Below are positions 1 through 9,334 of a DNA stretch of 64,000 bases, piece by piece. The notes beneath the pieces are model-generated. The model did not search any database and was not told where the DNA came from. It was given only the letters and a program-made list of their open reading frames with translations. Both the position numbers and the translations under genes were made by a program. How positions within the stretch are numbered: the first letter of the stretch is position 1; each line of letters begins with the position of its first letter. The DNA is from Bog-756 sp963812525 (GTDB lineage: Bacteria > Actinomycetota > Acidimicrobiia > Acidimicrobiales > RAAP-2): contig CAWEVL010000004.1 of NCBI GenBank assembly GCA_963812525.1, forward strand, positions 186,001 through 250,000, read 5' to 3'.

Positions 1-218
1 AGCATGAGCCACGCCGCCCTCGGCTTCTCCAACTTGGCCACGAACTCCTCCAACGTGGTCGCTCCATCGGCGCCTTCACTCTCCAGCTCCTTGACGACGT
101 CGGCGTTCACGTCGAACACCACGCAGCGATGACCGTCTCGGAGCAACCGCCGGACGAGGTTTGCCCCCATTCTTCCGAGTCCGATCATGCCGAGTTGCAT
201 TGGCTTCTTTGTGGTCAT
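1..218 (-). CDS. gnd: 6-phosphogluconate dehydrogenase (decarboxylating), N-terminal part, cut by window edge
   Basis: This is the first 72 codons of 6-phosphogluconate dehydrogenase, the enzyme that oxidises and decarboxylates 6-phosphogluconate to ribulose 5-phosphate in the oxidative pentose phosphate pathway. Reading leftward from the ATG at 218, the protein opens with a Rossmann strand and the dinucleotide loop GLGRMG, followed by RRLLRDGH and VFDVN, as expected for this family. The start is supported by AGGAGA eight bases upstream, and that ribosome site overlaps the stop codon of pgi, which lies only 9 bases away, so the two are probably co-translated. The catalytic domain lies outside the window. 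The hydroxyisobutyrate dehydrogenase family shares this N-terminus, but the pentose-phosphate neighbours favour gnd. Confidence 0.85.
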   Translation of the reverse strand, partial: MTTKKPMQLGMIGLGRMGANLVRRLLRDGHRCVVFDVNADVVKELESEGADGATTLEEFVAKLEKPRAAWLM

Positions 219-227
219 GGTTGTCTC

Positions 228-1862
228 CTAATCCTTCAGGCTCCGATAGCGGCGGATGAGTGCATTGGTGGAGGAGTCATGTGCGAGTTTGGGTGCCGGG
301 GCACTCGTCAGCTCGGGGATGATCTCCGCAGCGAGCACCTTCCCGAGTTCGACACCCCACTGGTCGAAGGAGTCGATTCCCCAGATCGTCCCCTGGGTGA
401 ACACACTGTGTTCGTAGAGGGCTACCAGAGTGCCCAGGATCCGCGGGGTCAGTTTCTCGGCCAGCAGCACGTTGGTCGGCCGGTTCCCCGGCATGACCCG
501 GTGCGGGACGACCTCCTCCGCTGTGCCTTCGGCCCTGACCTCCTCCGCCGTCTTGCCGAAGGCCAACGCCTGGGCCTGGGCAAAGACATTGGAGGAGAGG
601 ATGTCGTGGTGGTCCCCGAGAGGGTTCAAGCTTTGTCCGAATCCGATCAGATCAACTGGAATCAGCTTCGTGCCCTGGTGGATGAGCTGGTAGAAGCTGT
701 GTTGACCGTTGGTACCCGGTTCGCCCCAGTAGACGGGCCCGGTCTCGTAGTCCACCGCCCGGCCACCCAGGGTCACGTGCTTGCCGTTCGACTCCATGGT
801 CAACTGCTGAAGGTACGCGGGAAAGCGCTTCAGGTACTGCTCGTAGGGCATGACGCCGATGGACTGCGAACCGAAGAAATCGACGTACCACACCGCCAGC
901 AAACCCAGGAGGACCGGAAGGTTCTTGGACAGCGGAGTAGTGCGGAAGTGCTCATCCATCTGGTGGAAACCGGCCAGGAGCTCGCCGAAGTGATCGGGAC
1001 CGACGGCCACCATGGTCGAAAGCCCGATGGCCGAGTCCATCGAATAGCGACCGCCAACCCAGTCCCAGAAGCCGAACATGTTGGCGGTGTCGATCCCGAA
1101 CTGCGAGACCCGTTCGGCATTGGTCGAGACGGCTACGAAGTGCTTGGCGATTGACTCCGGGTCGACGAGCTGATCGAGCACCCACTGGCGGGCCGAATGG
1201 GCGTTGGTCAGGGTCTCGAGGGTGCCGAACGTCTTTGATGACACGATGAAAAGGGTTTCGTCGGCGGTGAGATCCCTGGTCGCTTCGACGAAATCCGTCG
1301 AGTCTACGTTCGAGACGAAGCGAAACGTCATGTCGCGCTCCGAATAGTGGCGCAATGCCTCGTAGGCCATCACCGGGCCCAGATCAGATCCGCCGATACC
1401 TATGTTGACGATGTTCTTGATCCGTTTGCCGGTGTGACCTTTCCAGTCCCCCGAACGAATCCGCTGGGCAAAGGTAGCCATCCGGTCGAGCACGGCGTGC
1501 ACCTCAGCCACCACATCCACCCCGTCCACGACCAGTGAGCTGCCCTTGGGCATCCGCAGGGCGACATGGAGCACGGATCGGTTCTCAGAAACGTTGATCC
1601 GATCGCCACGGAACATCATGTCTCGACGCTGCTCCAGCTCGGATTCCTCGGCCAGCTGGACAAGTAGGCCCAGAGTCTCGTCGACGACGCGGTTCTTCGA
1701 ATAGTCGAGATACAACCCACACCCCTCGACACACAGACGCTCACCGCGGTCGGGATCCTCATCGAAGAGGTCACGCAGGTGTCGCTCCGCCACCTTGGCG
1801 TGATGTTCTCGCAGGGCCTTGAACGCAGAGCGTTCCGGAAGCGGTGGAATCGGCATGGTCAT
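228..1862 (-). CDS. pgi: Glucose-6-phosphate isomerase
   Basis: Interconverts glucose 6-phosphate and fructose 6-phosphate in the cytoplasm, linking glycolysis to the pentose phosphate genes around it. At 544 residues it has the length of the long bacterial/eukaryotic type of the enzyme. Visible family signatures are GIGGSDLGP near residue 160, the SSKTFGTLETL stretch near 210, GGRYS near 270, and MESNGK followed by GEPGTNGQHSFYQL near 355-395, which carries catalytic Glu and His; the C-terminal signature with the active-site Lys appears as DQWGVELGK. The ATG at 1862 follows GAAGGGATGC. The gene sits between tal (35-base gap) and gnd (9-base gap), all leftward, consistent with one transcript. 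Confidence 0.97.
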   Translation of the reverse strand: MTMPIPPLPERSAFKALREHHAKVAERHLRDLFDEDPDRGERLCVEGCGLYLDYSKNRVVDETLGLLVQLAEESELEQRRDMMFRGDRINVSENRSVLHVALRMPKGSSLVVDGVDVVAEVHAVLDRMATFAQRIRSGDWKGHTGKRIKNIVNIGIGGSDLGPVMAYEALRHYSERDMTFRFVSNVDSTDFVEATRDLTADETLFIVSSKTFGTLETLTNAHSARQWVLDQLVDPESIAKHFVAVSTNAERVSQFGIDTANMFGFWDWVGGRYSMDSAIGLSTMVAVGPDHFGELLAGFHQMDEHFRTTPLSKNLPVLLGLLAVWYVDFFGSQSIGVMPYEQYLKRFPAYLQQLTMESNGKHVTLGGRAVDYETGPVYWGEPGTNGQHSFYQLIHQGTKLIPVDLIGFGQSLNPLGDHHDILSSNVFAQAQALAFGKTAEEVRAEGTAEEVVPHRVMPGNRPTNVLLAEKLTPRILGTLVALYEHSVFTQGTIWGIDSFDQWGVELGKVLAAEIIPELTSAPAPKLAHDSSTNALIRRYRSLKD

Positions 1863-1897
1863 GCATCCCTTCTAAGTTCTATCGGTTCACCGGACGA

Positions 1898-2971
1898 TCA
1901 CGCGAGCGAAGAGCTCTGCGTCTCGATGCGATCCATGAGCTCCTTCCAGGCGTCGACGAACGACTTGGCGCCATCACTCTGCAGTTGAGTCGCGAGGGCC
2001 ACGACGTCGACACCCGCTTTGGTGAAACGGTCGAGGATGGCGGCTGAGTCGCCCCCGTCGGTCGGCAGAGGCTCCCCCACCTCGCCATGGTCGGCAAAGG
2101 CCTCGAGGGTCTGGTCGGGCATGGTATTGATGGTGTAGGGAGCGGCCAGTCCGTGCACATACAGCGTGTCGGAGGCGTCGGGATCCTTGGTCTTGGTGCT
2201 GGCCCATAGCAATCGCTGCATGCGGGCACCGTCGTTCTGCAGTCGTTGGAAACGGTCTGAACTCATGAGCTCCCGGTACGCTCGATAGACGTCGAGCCCT
2301 ATGGCGAGGGCTAGTTGGTCGACCAGATCGCCCGGCACCTTCTTCGCCACTGCGGTGTCCCAGCGGGACATGAACACCGAGGCGACTGAACCCACCGCGG
2401 GATCGAGTCCCTCATCAATCCGTCGCTCCACACCTTTCATATAGGCGTCGGCAGCGGCCAAGTAGTGATCGGCGGAGAACAGCAGGGTCACATTGACCGG
2501 GATACCGGCGGCAATAGATTCGGTAATCGCCGGGAGACCCTCGGTCGTTCCGGGAATCTTGATGAACAGATTTCGTCGGCCGGCCCGGGCATGGAGCGCC
2601 TTGGCCGCCTCCACCGTGCGCGCTGAGTCATAGGCCAGCAGTGGCGACACCTCGAGCGAGACCCATCCGTCGGTCCCATCGGTCCGCTCGTGAATCGAGA
2701 GGAACAGATCGGCGGCCCGCCTCAGATCCTCGATCGCCAGTTCGAAGAACAGCTCTTCCCCGGATTGACCTTGGCCAGCCTTAATTCGGATGGCATCGTC
2801 GTAGTCACCCGAGCCGATCGCCTTGTCGAAGATTGAGGGGTTCGATGTCAAACCGGTGACCGAGTACCCGTCGATGAATTTCTGGATCTTGCCGGAATCG
2901 AGCATCCCTCGAGTGATGTTGTCGAGCCAAAGGCTTTGCCCTCGCTCGTGCAGGGTTTCGGTAGCCTTCAC
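1898..2971 (-). CDS. tal: Transaldolase
   Basis: Transfers a dihydroxyacetone unit between sedoheptulose 7-phosphate and glyceraldehyde 3-phosphate in the non-oxidative pentose phosphate pathway. The 357-residue length is typical of the actinobacterial/cyanobacterial TalB-like group. The N-terminal signature GLTSNPSIF is at about residue 40, and the Schiff-base lysine lies in LFIKIPGT near residue 137. The start is GTG at 2971, preceded by AAAGGAG at a good distance. The next gene upstream, tkt, ends 25 bases away and pgi follows 35 bases downstream, so the gene is in the middle of a pentose phosphate operon. Confidence 0.96.
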   Translation of the reverse strand: MKATETLHERGQSLWLDNITRGMLDSGKIQKFIDGYSVTGLTSNPSIFDKAIGSGDYDDAIRIKAGQGQSGEELFFELAIEDLRRAADLFLSIHERTDGTDGWVSLEVSPLLAYDSARTVEAAKALHARAGRRNLFIKIPGTTEGLPAITESIAAGIPVNVTLLFSADHYLAAADAYMKGVERRIDEGLDPAVGSVASVFMSRWDTAVAKKVPGDLVDQLALAIGLDVYRAYRELMSSDRFQRLQNDGARMQRLLWASTKTKDPDASDTLYVHGLAAPYTINTMPDQTLEAFADHGEVGEPLPTDGGDSAAILDRFTKAGVDVVALATQLQSDGAKSFVDAWKELMDRIETQSSSLA

Positions 2972-2996
2972 GTCATCTCCTTTGGTCTCTGCGGTG

Positions 2997-5072
2997 TCAT
3001 TGGGCCTCTCGGGCCGCGGCCAGGCGCTCGCGCGCGACCTCCGATACCCGATCGGGGGTGAATCCGAACTTTGTGAGCAGCTCCTTCAGCGGAGCTGAGG
3101 CGCCGAACGTGTTCATCCCGATCACCGCACCCCCGTCGCCGACATACCGGTCCCAGCCGAGGGTCGAGGCCTGTTCGATCCCCACCCGAGCCTTGACGGC
3201 CGGCGGGAGCACCTCCTCACGGTATTCCCGAGACTGCCGATCGAATAGCTCCCAGCAGGGCATGCTGACGACCCGCGCCCCGATGCCCTCGGATCCGAGC
3301 TCATCGCGAGCGGCGAGGGCCAGATGCACCTCCGATCCGGTGGCGAGCAGGATCACGTCTGGCTCTCCCTCAACGTCGGCCAGCACATAGGCGCCTTTCG
3401 CCACGCCTGACGCTGCGCCCAGGTCGGTGCGGTCCAACGTGGGGAGTGCTTGGCGCGAAAGGATCAATGCCGCGGGCTCACGGTGGAGCGCGGTCACGAT
3501 GCGCCAAGTCTCGACTACCTCGTTGGCGTCAGCCGGACGAAACACAAGCAACCCGGGCACGGCTCGAAGTGAGATGAGCTGCTCAACGGGCTGATGGGTG
3601 GGGCCGTCCTCGCCGACTCCGATCGAGTCATGGGTCAGGATATGCAGACAAGGGATCTCCATGAGAGCGGAGAGCCGTATGGCGCCCCGGGCGTAGTCCG
3701 AGAAGATCATGAAACCCGACCAGTAGGAACGGAGCTTGGTCAGGGTCATGCCGTTGGTGATCGCCGCCGCCGCATGCTCCCGGATCCCGAAGTGGAGATT
3801 GCGTCCCCAGCGCTCGCCGGACTGGAAATCACCCGCTCCGTCGAAGGTCAGCCGGGTCATGGTCGACGGCGACAAGTCGGCAGATCCGCCGATGACCCAC
3901 GGCACAACCTCGGCAATGGCATTGAGTACCTGACCTGATGAGTCACGACTGGCGATGCCCTTGGCGTCGGGAGGAAACGTCGGGAGCGCCTCCTCCCACT
4001 TCTCGGGAAGCTCGCGGTCTTGCATGCGTTCGATCTCGTTGGCGAGATCGGGGAACGCAGCCCGATAGGTCTCGAACTTCGCCTCCCATGATTCTCGAGC
4101 CTCGAGCCCCCGCCCTCCGATTCCCGAGGCGAACCAGTCGTAGATCCCGTCGGGAACGTAGAAGTCGGCGTCTTCGGGCATGCCGAGGAACCGTTTCGTG
4201 GCTTTGACGCCTTCAACGCCGAATGGTGTTCCGTGGGCCTTGGGCGAGTCCTCGACCGGCGATCCGTATCCGATATGGCTGTGTACGAGCACCAGCGTCG
4301 GTCGTTCGGTTTCTGCTTTGAAGGTGTGGAAGGCCCGCTCGACCTGGTCGAGATCGTTGGCGTCGGCAACGGTCGTGACGTTCCAGCCATAGGCGATGAA
4401 CCGGGCGGCCACGTCCTCGGTGAAGGTAATGTCGGTATGTCCCTCAATGGTCACGCGATTGGAGTCGTAGATCCAGCAGAGATTCGAGAGCCGCAGGTGG
4501 CCGGCGAGCGATGCGGCCTCCGACGAGATCCCCTCCATCATGCAACCGTCACCTGCGAGGGCATAGACGTCGAAGTCGAACATCGTGAAGGCGCCCTGGT
4601 TATACCGAGCCGCCAACCATGTCTGGGCTATTGCCATACCCACCGAAGTGGCCACCCCCTGGCCCAGAGGCCCGGTGGTGGTCTCGACGCCACTCGTCCA
4701 ACGGTATTCGGGGTGGCCCGGGCAATGGGAGTCCAGCTGGCGGAACGTCTTGAGGTCCTCAAGCGTCACCGCAGGGCGCCCGAGCACCTCATAGTCGGGA
4801 TCGACAGCATGGACTCCACAGAGATGGATAAGCGACCAAAGCAGCGCCGATGCATGGCCTTCTGAGAGGACGAAGCGGTCGCGGTTGGGCCAGATGGGGT
4901 CCGTCGGGTCGAAGCGGAGGAACCGCTGCCACAGCGTGTACGCCACCGGAGCGATATCCATCGGCGTACCGGGGTGGCCGGAGTTGGCCTTTTGGATCGC
5001 GTCCATGCACAGCGTGCGGATGGTATTGACCGCCAGGGGGTCCAGGTCGTTTCTCGTGGTCGTCGTACTCAA
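2997..5072 (-). CDS. tkt: Transketolase
   Basis: Thiamine-diphosphate enzyme that moves two-carbon units between sugar phosphates. The protein of about 691 residues shows the substrate loop GHPGTPMD near residue 27, the ThDP/magnesium motif GDGCMMEG near 155, and GEDGPTHQP near 465, which holds the conserved region around the cofactor-activating Glu. I chose the TTG at 5072 because GGAG lies seven bases upstream and the product then begins STTTTRNDLDPLAVNTIRTL, as in relatives; the frame stays open to 5207, but that extension would overlap the preceding reading frame and has no family resemblance. It lies directly upstream of tal. Confidence 0.95.
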   Translation of the reverse strand: MSTTTTRNDLDPLAVNTIRTLCMDAIQKANSGHPGTPMDIAPVAYTLWQRFLRFDPTDPIWPNRDRFVLSEGHASALLWSLIHLCGVHAVDPDYEVLGRPAVTLEDLKTFRQLDSHCPGHPEYRWTSGVETTTGPLGQGVATSVGMAIAQTWLAARYNQGAFTMFDFDVYALAGDGCMMEGISSEAASLAGHLRLSNLCWIYDSNRVTIEGHTDITFTEDVAARFIAYGWNVTTVADANDLDQVERAFHTFKAETERPTLVLVHSHIGYGSPVEDSPKAHGTPFGVEGVKATKRFLGMPEDADFYVPDGIYDWFASGIGGRGLEARESWEAKFETYRAAFPDLANEIERMQDRELPEKWEEALPTFPPDAKGIASRDSSGQVLNAIAEVVPWVIGGSADLSPSTMTRLTFDGAGDFQSGERWGRNLHFGIREHAAAAITNGMTLTKLRSYWSGFMIFSDYARGAIRLSALMEIPCLHILTHDSIGVGEDGPTHQPVEQLISLRAVPGLLVFRPADANEVVETWRIVTALHREPAALILSRQALPTLDRTDLGAASGVAKGAYVLADVEGEPDVILLATGSEVHLALAARDELGSEGIGARVVSMPCWELFDRQSREYREEVLPPAVKARVGIEQASTLGWDRYVGDGGAVIGMNTFGASAPLKELLTKFGFTPDRVSEVARERLAAAREAQ

Positions 5073-5118
5073 TGGACGCTCCAGTTTTGGTGGCGAGTAA
5101 GCTTTTAGCGGCGGAATG

Positions 5119-5574
5119 TCAGGGCGTTGATCCGCCTCCGTTCGAGGAACCCGGAGCGAAGTAGGCCGCTCCGAAAAGGCCGGCTTCGTTGAGCAGCTCG
5201 GCCGCAACGGCTTTTGTGTCCAGCTCGATTCCGGGGTTGAGCGCCAACCCGACCCGCAACCCGTGACGCTTCGCCTGGGCCAGAAGCGTACCGGTGATAC
5301 TCACTTCGATGTGAACGGAAAAGCTGTAAGCACCTGCCTTGCGGAAGGCCTCGAGGTAGTCATCCGGATTCGTCATCATCAGGTGGCAGACGAGGAAGAG
5401 ACTGCCGTGTCGCCGTATCGACTCCACGACCGGTGGTCCGGTGGCCGGATTGGGCACGAAGTGGCCGTCCATCACATCCACGTGAAGCCAGTCTGCCTCG
5501 GAAGCGATCTCACCCACCGCCTCCGTCAGGTTGCCGCAATCGGCCGAGAGCACCGCGGGAGCAGTCCGCAACAT
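5119..5574 (-). pseudogene. rpe: Truncated ribulose-phosphate 3-epimerase joined to a ROK/polyphosphate-glucokinase-like tail
   Basis: Residues 1-115 read as the first half of ribulose-5-phosphate 3-epimerase: PAVLSAD at the start, HVDVMDGHFVPN near 31-42, a metal/His-containing CHLMMTNP near 63, and ALNPG at 111-115. Exactly at the conserved ALNPG the resemblance stops. The remaining 36 residues (IELDTKAVAAELLNEAGLFG and onward) look like the C-terminal end of a ROK-family sugar kinase such as polyphosphate glucokinase. The second half of the TIM barrel, with the second catalytic Asp and the phosphate-binding glycines, is missing, so epimerase activity is not expected. An in-frame deletion fusing two adjacent genes, or an assembly join near 5229, would explain it. 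The gene lies 46 bases upstream of tkt. Confidence 0.7.
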
Positions 5575-5737
5575 TGCTACCGAGCCTACCCCGGTCCTCG
5601 TCTGGTAGCCGGAGGACCGGGTACCACGAGCGACAATATGGCCGGCACCGGACGATGACAACACAGACCGGATTCGGCGCGCCTCGAACTCCACCTGCAA
5701 TCGGGGGTTTGAGGAGGTCTCACGGCCCGCTCATCCA

Positions 5738-6060
5738 CTTCCAATGCGAGTGGGTGGTCATCTCCTTCTTCGCCTCCGCCGGAGCGAGCTCCGCCTGCCT
5801 CACTGTGAGCGAGACTGACCGATCGAGATCCGGTCCGAGGCCATCGTTTTCTTCTTCGCAATAGCTCAGATCTTCGGAGGTTTCGGTCCGGCCTTCTTCG
5901 GAGCATTGATCGTGAACGGATCGAACCGGACCGGCCTAACTATCGGCTATATCCTCGGAGGGTTGATCATTTCTCCCGGGTGGATCGTTGAAATCGTATG
6001 CGGTGTCAATGCCGAGGGAAGACCGCGGGAGGACAACACAAAGCCCATTACAGCCGTAGC
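5738..6060 (+). pseudogene. Decayed C-terminal fragment of an MFS sugar-type transporter
   Basis: On the plus strand the reading frame from about 5740 gives WVVISFFASAGASSACLTVSE, matching the region around TM10 of MFS transporters; after a one-base loss near 5812-5820 the neighbouring frame continues IRSEAIVFFFAIAQ, FGALIV, IGYILGG and VEIVCGVNAEG, the end of the same fold. The intact transporter at 45851-47743 has the corresponding FFFASAGASAAYLTVSE, FPMETRALAIAFFYAIG and VEVAIGVNAE in the same order. There is no start codon, no N-terminal two thirds, and the frame is broken. The fragment is wedged between the truncated rpe and the end of ndh, antisense to both. Confidence 0.75.
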
Positions 6061-6069
6061 GCGGCGCGG

Positions 6070-7536
6070 TCAACCTTCCTTGGGTTGGGGCACATCCTCT
6101 TCTGCCCTGAGGTTGGCGTCGATGACGGGGAAGGAACTCGGCATGATTTGGGCGCGAACCTTTTCGGGAAGACTCAGGTCGCCGCCCGTGTGCCCGACAC
6201 TGAACACCCGTTCGGGACGGCTCCGACCGATCATGGCCCTGGCCCATCGGTAGAGAGCCGAGAGCCGGCTCCCGAATCCGTTGAGAAATCCCACGTGAAC
6301 GAACAACCAAACAGTCCAGCCAGGAAATCCGCTCAGCCGGAGGCCCCGCACGCTCACGATCGCTTTGAACCTACCGATCGAGGCGGCGCTGCCTAGGTCC
6401 CGATACTTGAATGGGAGGTCCCTGGTATCACCTTTCAGGCGTCGCCGGATTGTATTCGCAGCGTGAAGTCCCCCCTGCATCGCCACTTCGCACACCCCGG
6501 GGAGTTGGTTCACTGTGGCCATATCGCCTAGTGCGAACACCTCGGGATGCCCGGGAACGGTCAGGTCTGGGAGCACGGCAATCCGGCCGGCGCGATCGGT
6601 CTCGGCTCCGCTCGCCTCGGCCAGCATCGCGGCCAACGGGGAGGCCTGAACGCCAGCCGCCCAGATCACAGTGCCGGCGGTGATCCGGTCCTTGTCGTCC
6701 TGTCGCTGAATGTCGACTCCCTGCGCGTCAACCCCGACCACTCGGGCACCCATCTGCAGCTCGACGCCCATGCGCTCGAGCGACTTGGCCGCGCGCCCGG
6801 ACAGTTGGTCCCCGAAATTGGCCAGCGGCTCCTTTCCTCCATCTAAGAGCACCACCCTGATCAATGCGGGGTCGATTGTCCGGAACTCGTGCCGAAGACT
6901 TCGGGCGGCGATCTCCCGGATCTGCCCGGCGAGTTCCACACCCGTGGGCCCGGCACCAACCACGACGAAAGTCATCCAGAATCGCCGCCGGTCCTCCGGG
7001 GTGGAGTTCTCCGCCATCTCGAAGGCACCGTAGATCCGCCGGCGCAGTTCGAAAGCGTCATCAAGCGTCTTCATCCCCGGTGCGTAGAGCGCGAACTCGT
7101 CGTGACCGAAGTAGGACTGCGTGACCCCGGCCGCCACGATGAGGCTGTCGTACGGGAACTCTCGGACTTCTCCGGGAATGCTCTCGGTCAACACCTCGCG
7201 ACGATCGAGATCAAACCCGGTCACCTGGGTCAGGTGCACATGCACGTTCTTGTGCTTGCGCAGCTTGTGTCGAAACACTGGTGCTATCAGTCTGGGGGCC
7301 AGTATGCCCGTCGCTACCTGGTAGAGGAGTGGCTGGAACAGATGATGGTTGCGTCTGTCGATCAGCGTGATGTCAACCTTCGAGCGCGCCAAGAGGCGAG
7401 TAGCCGGAAGACCGCCGAACCCTCCGCCAACCACTACCACACGGTGCCGACCGTCACTACCCCATTCGGCTGCGTCGGCCTCACTCGATGTCCGCACAAC
7501 TTCATCTGAAGTCACCGTCACCTCCGCTTCGGACAT
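6070..7536 (-). CDS. ndh: Type II NADH dehydrogenase (NDH-2)
   Basis: Single-subunit, non-proton-pumping NADH:quinone oxidoreductase peripheral to the inner face of the membrane. About 488 residues. The FAD-binding loop GGGFGG lies near residue 35, NAD-binding GAGPTGVELAG near 195, and ALGDMA near 345 is the second FAD contact; the hydrophobic segment FPGWTVWLFVHVGFLNGFG near 420 is the C-terminal membrane-anchoring region of the family. The ATG at 7536 gives a short, charged leader before the FAD domain; the frame remains open to 7584, but upstream residues lack family resemblance. It is transcribed away from zwf with about 120 bases between the two starts. The 3' end abuts the decayed transporter fragment. 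Confidence 0.94.
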   Translation of the reverse strand: MSEAEVTVTSDEVVRTSSEADAAEWGSDGRHRVVVVGGGFGGLPATRLLARSKVDITLIDRRNHHLFQPLLYQVATGILAPRLIAPVFRHKLRKHKNVHVHLTQVTGFDLDRREVLTESIPGEVREFPYDSLIVAAGVTQSYFGHDEFALYAPGMKTLDDAFELRRRIYGAFEMAENSTPEDRRRFWMTFVVVGAGPTGVELAGQIREIAARSLRHEFRTIDPALIRVVLLDGGKEPLANFGDQLSGRAAKSLERMGVELQMGARVVGVDAQGVDIQRQDDKDRITAGTVIWAAGVQASPLAAMLAEASGAETDRAGRIAVLPDLTVPGHPEVFALGDMATVNQLPGVCEVAMQGGLHAANTIRRRLKGDTRDLPFKYRDLGSAASIGRFKAIVSVRGLRLSGFPGWTVWLFVHVGFLNGFGSRLSALYRWARAMIGRSRPERVFSVGHTGGDLSLPEKVRAQIMPSSFPVIDANLRAEEDVPQPKEG

Positions 7537-7658
7537 TGCCCGGAGTCCGACTCTGAGGCAGAACTGCAAATGGCGCTCCCGCACCCGAGCCTGATCCGGT
7601 CGAAGGCTACTATGAAGGATCGGGCAGGGTCATTGGTCGTACGACAAGTGAGGACGCG

Positions 7659-9062
7659 GTGGCTGCCCCAGATTCGAAGGCCGACGTACTCGTCATTTTC
7701 GGGATCAGCGGTGACTTGGCGAAGAAAATGACGTTCCGGTCCCTCTATCGGCTGGAACGACGCGGTTTGCTCTCGTGTCCGATCATCGGTGTGGCCCGTG
7801 ACGATTGGTCCTCCGCTCATCTCCGCGACCGCGCCCGGCAATCGATCGAGGACAGCGGTGAGCTTCTCGATCCTGACGTTTTCCAACGGTTCGCCGAACG
7901 CCTCTCTGTGGTCACCGGAGACTACGGCAACGCACGGACGTATGAGCGGGTCGCCCGCGCTATCGACGCTAAGCGCAATCCTGTTTTCTATCTTGAGATT
8001 CCTCCGTCGCTGTTCGCCCGAGTTGTCGAGGGCCTCGCCGGCGCGAATCTCACCAACAACGCTCGGGTGGTGGTCGAAAAGCCATTCGGCCACAATCTCG
8101 CATCGGCCCGCGCCCTCAATGCCGATCTCCGCCGGTTACTCGAAGAATGGCAGATTCTGAGAATCGACCACTTCCTCGGTAAAGAGCCGGCCATGGACAT
8201 TCTGTTCCTGCGGTTCGCCAACTCAATCTTTGAACCACTATGGAATCGCGACCGCATTGCCTCTGTCCAGATCACCATGGCAGAAGACTTCGGTGTCGAG
8301 GACCGGGGCAGTTTCTACGACCCCGTCGGTGCGCTGCGCGATGTTGTGCAGAATCACCTGTTGCAGATCGTCGGTTTGATCGCTTCCGATCCGCCTTCCA
8401 CCGCCGATCCCGACGGCCTCCGCGACAAGCGGATCGAGGTGTTCAAGGCCATGCCGTCCGCCAAGCCGGCTCAGTACGTCCGGGGACAATACGACGGATA
8501 CCTCGACGTGCCCGGAGTGCAGCCAGACTCGGAGACCGAGACATTCGCCGCCCTGAGACTGGAAATCGACAACTGGCGCTGGTCGGGCGTCCCCTTCTTC
8601 ATCCGTGCCGGAAAGGCCTTGGCGGGCCGTTCGACCGAGGTCCGGCTGATCTTCAAGCGGCCGCCCCACCTTTCAGTAGCCCCTCACTTCGCGCCGGAAC
8701 CTGACCAGCTGGTGCTGCGCATCGACCCGGCACCAGGCGCAGATCTCGTGATCCAGGCCAAGACACCGGGAGCCCAATCGACTCGGACGGTCGACCTCTC
8801 CCTGGTCTTCTCCGAAGAACTCGGGAGCGCTCCCGAGCCATACGAGCGCCTCCTGGGCGACGCCCTCGAAGGCAATGCAAGTCTCTTCACGCGTGAGGAT
8901 AGCGTCGAGGAGACATGGCGGATCGTCCAGCCACTATTGGATGCGCCCCCTCCGGTCGAGCCATATAAGCCGGGTTCTTGGGGACCCCCAGGTGCGCAGG
9001 AGTTGGTGTCAGGTTTCCCGCGATGGCACGAGCCCTGGCTGGGCTCATCGACCACCAGCTGA
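7659..9062 (+). CDS. zwf: Glucose-6-phosphate 1-dehydrogenase
   Basis: Catalyses NADP-dependent oxidation of glucose 6-phosphate to 6-phosphogluconolactone, the entry to the oxidative pentose phosphate pathway, and so feeds the gnd-pgi-tal-tkt group on the left. The 467-residue protein has the coenzyme motif GISGDLAKK at residue 13, the EKPFGHNL element near 140, and the active-site signature RIDHFLGKE near 170 (usually RIDHYLGKE). The start is GTG at 7659. It faces away from ndh and runs toward the molybdate genes. A small inverted repeat begins at its stop codon. Confidence 0.96.
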   Translation: MAAPDSKADVLVIFGISGDLAKKMTFRSLYRLERRGLLSCPIIGVARDDWSSAHLRDRARQSIEDSGELLDPDVFQRFAERLSVVTGDYGNARTYERVARAIDAKRNPVFYLEIPPSLFARVVEGLAGANLTNNARVVVEKPFGHNLASARALNADLRRLLEEWQILRIDHFLGKEPAMDILFLRFANSIFEPLWNRDRIASVQITMAEDFGVEDRGSFYDPVGALRDVVQNHLLQIVGLIASDPPSTADPDGLRDKRIEVFKAMPSAKPAQYVRGQYDGYLDVPGVQPDSETETFAALRLEIDNWRWSGVPFFIRAGKALAGRSTEVRLIFKRPPHLSVAPHFAPEPDQLVLRIDPAPGADLVIQAKTPGAQSTRTVDLSLVFSEELGSAPEPYERLLGDALEGNASLFTREDSVEETWRIVQPLLDAPPPVEPYKPGSWGPPGAQELVSGFPRWHEPWLGSSTTS

Positions 9063-9080
9063 CGGACGCCAACCCGTCAG
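9059..9080 (+). terminator. Possible weak hairpin at the zwf stop
   Basis: CTGACGG at 9059-9065 pairs perfectly with CCGTCAG at 9074-9080 around an eight-base loop, overlapping the zwf stop codon. No T tract follows, so an intrinsic terminator is only a possibility. Confidence 0.25.
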
Positions 9081-9334
9081 GCGGTTGCGATCGTGGCAAC
9101 GCGGGTCGGCCAGCGAGGTGGGACAACAGGGTCCCGAACCCCTTCCCCGTCGAGCGCCACGCTCCTTGGCAAACCGTGCTCTCGCCGCAGCAGCCTCACC
9201 GCCGCCAGCGCACGGGTGACGGACCTGCACCAGATCTTGTGCCGTCCCTGAGGCTGCCACGTGCACATCACGGCATCATCAGGCTGCCGATCCTCCTGCA
9301 TCGGTGACAGGGGCCGCATCAGCACCCGACGTAC

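Noticed and set aside
129..1154. Long plus-strand frame opposite pgi
   Set aside because: It is the antisense shadow of pgi, which has clear motifs and a ribosome site; the shadow has no family resemblance.
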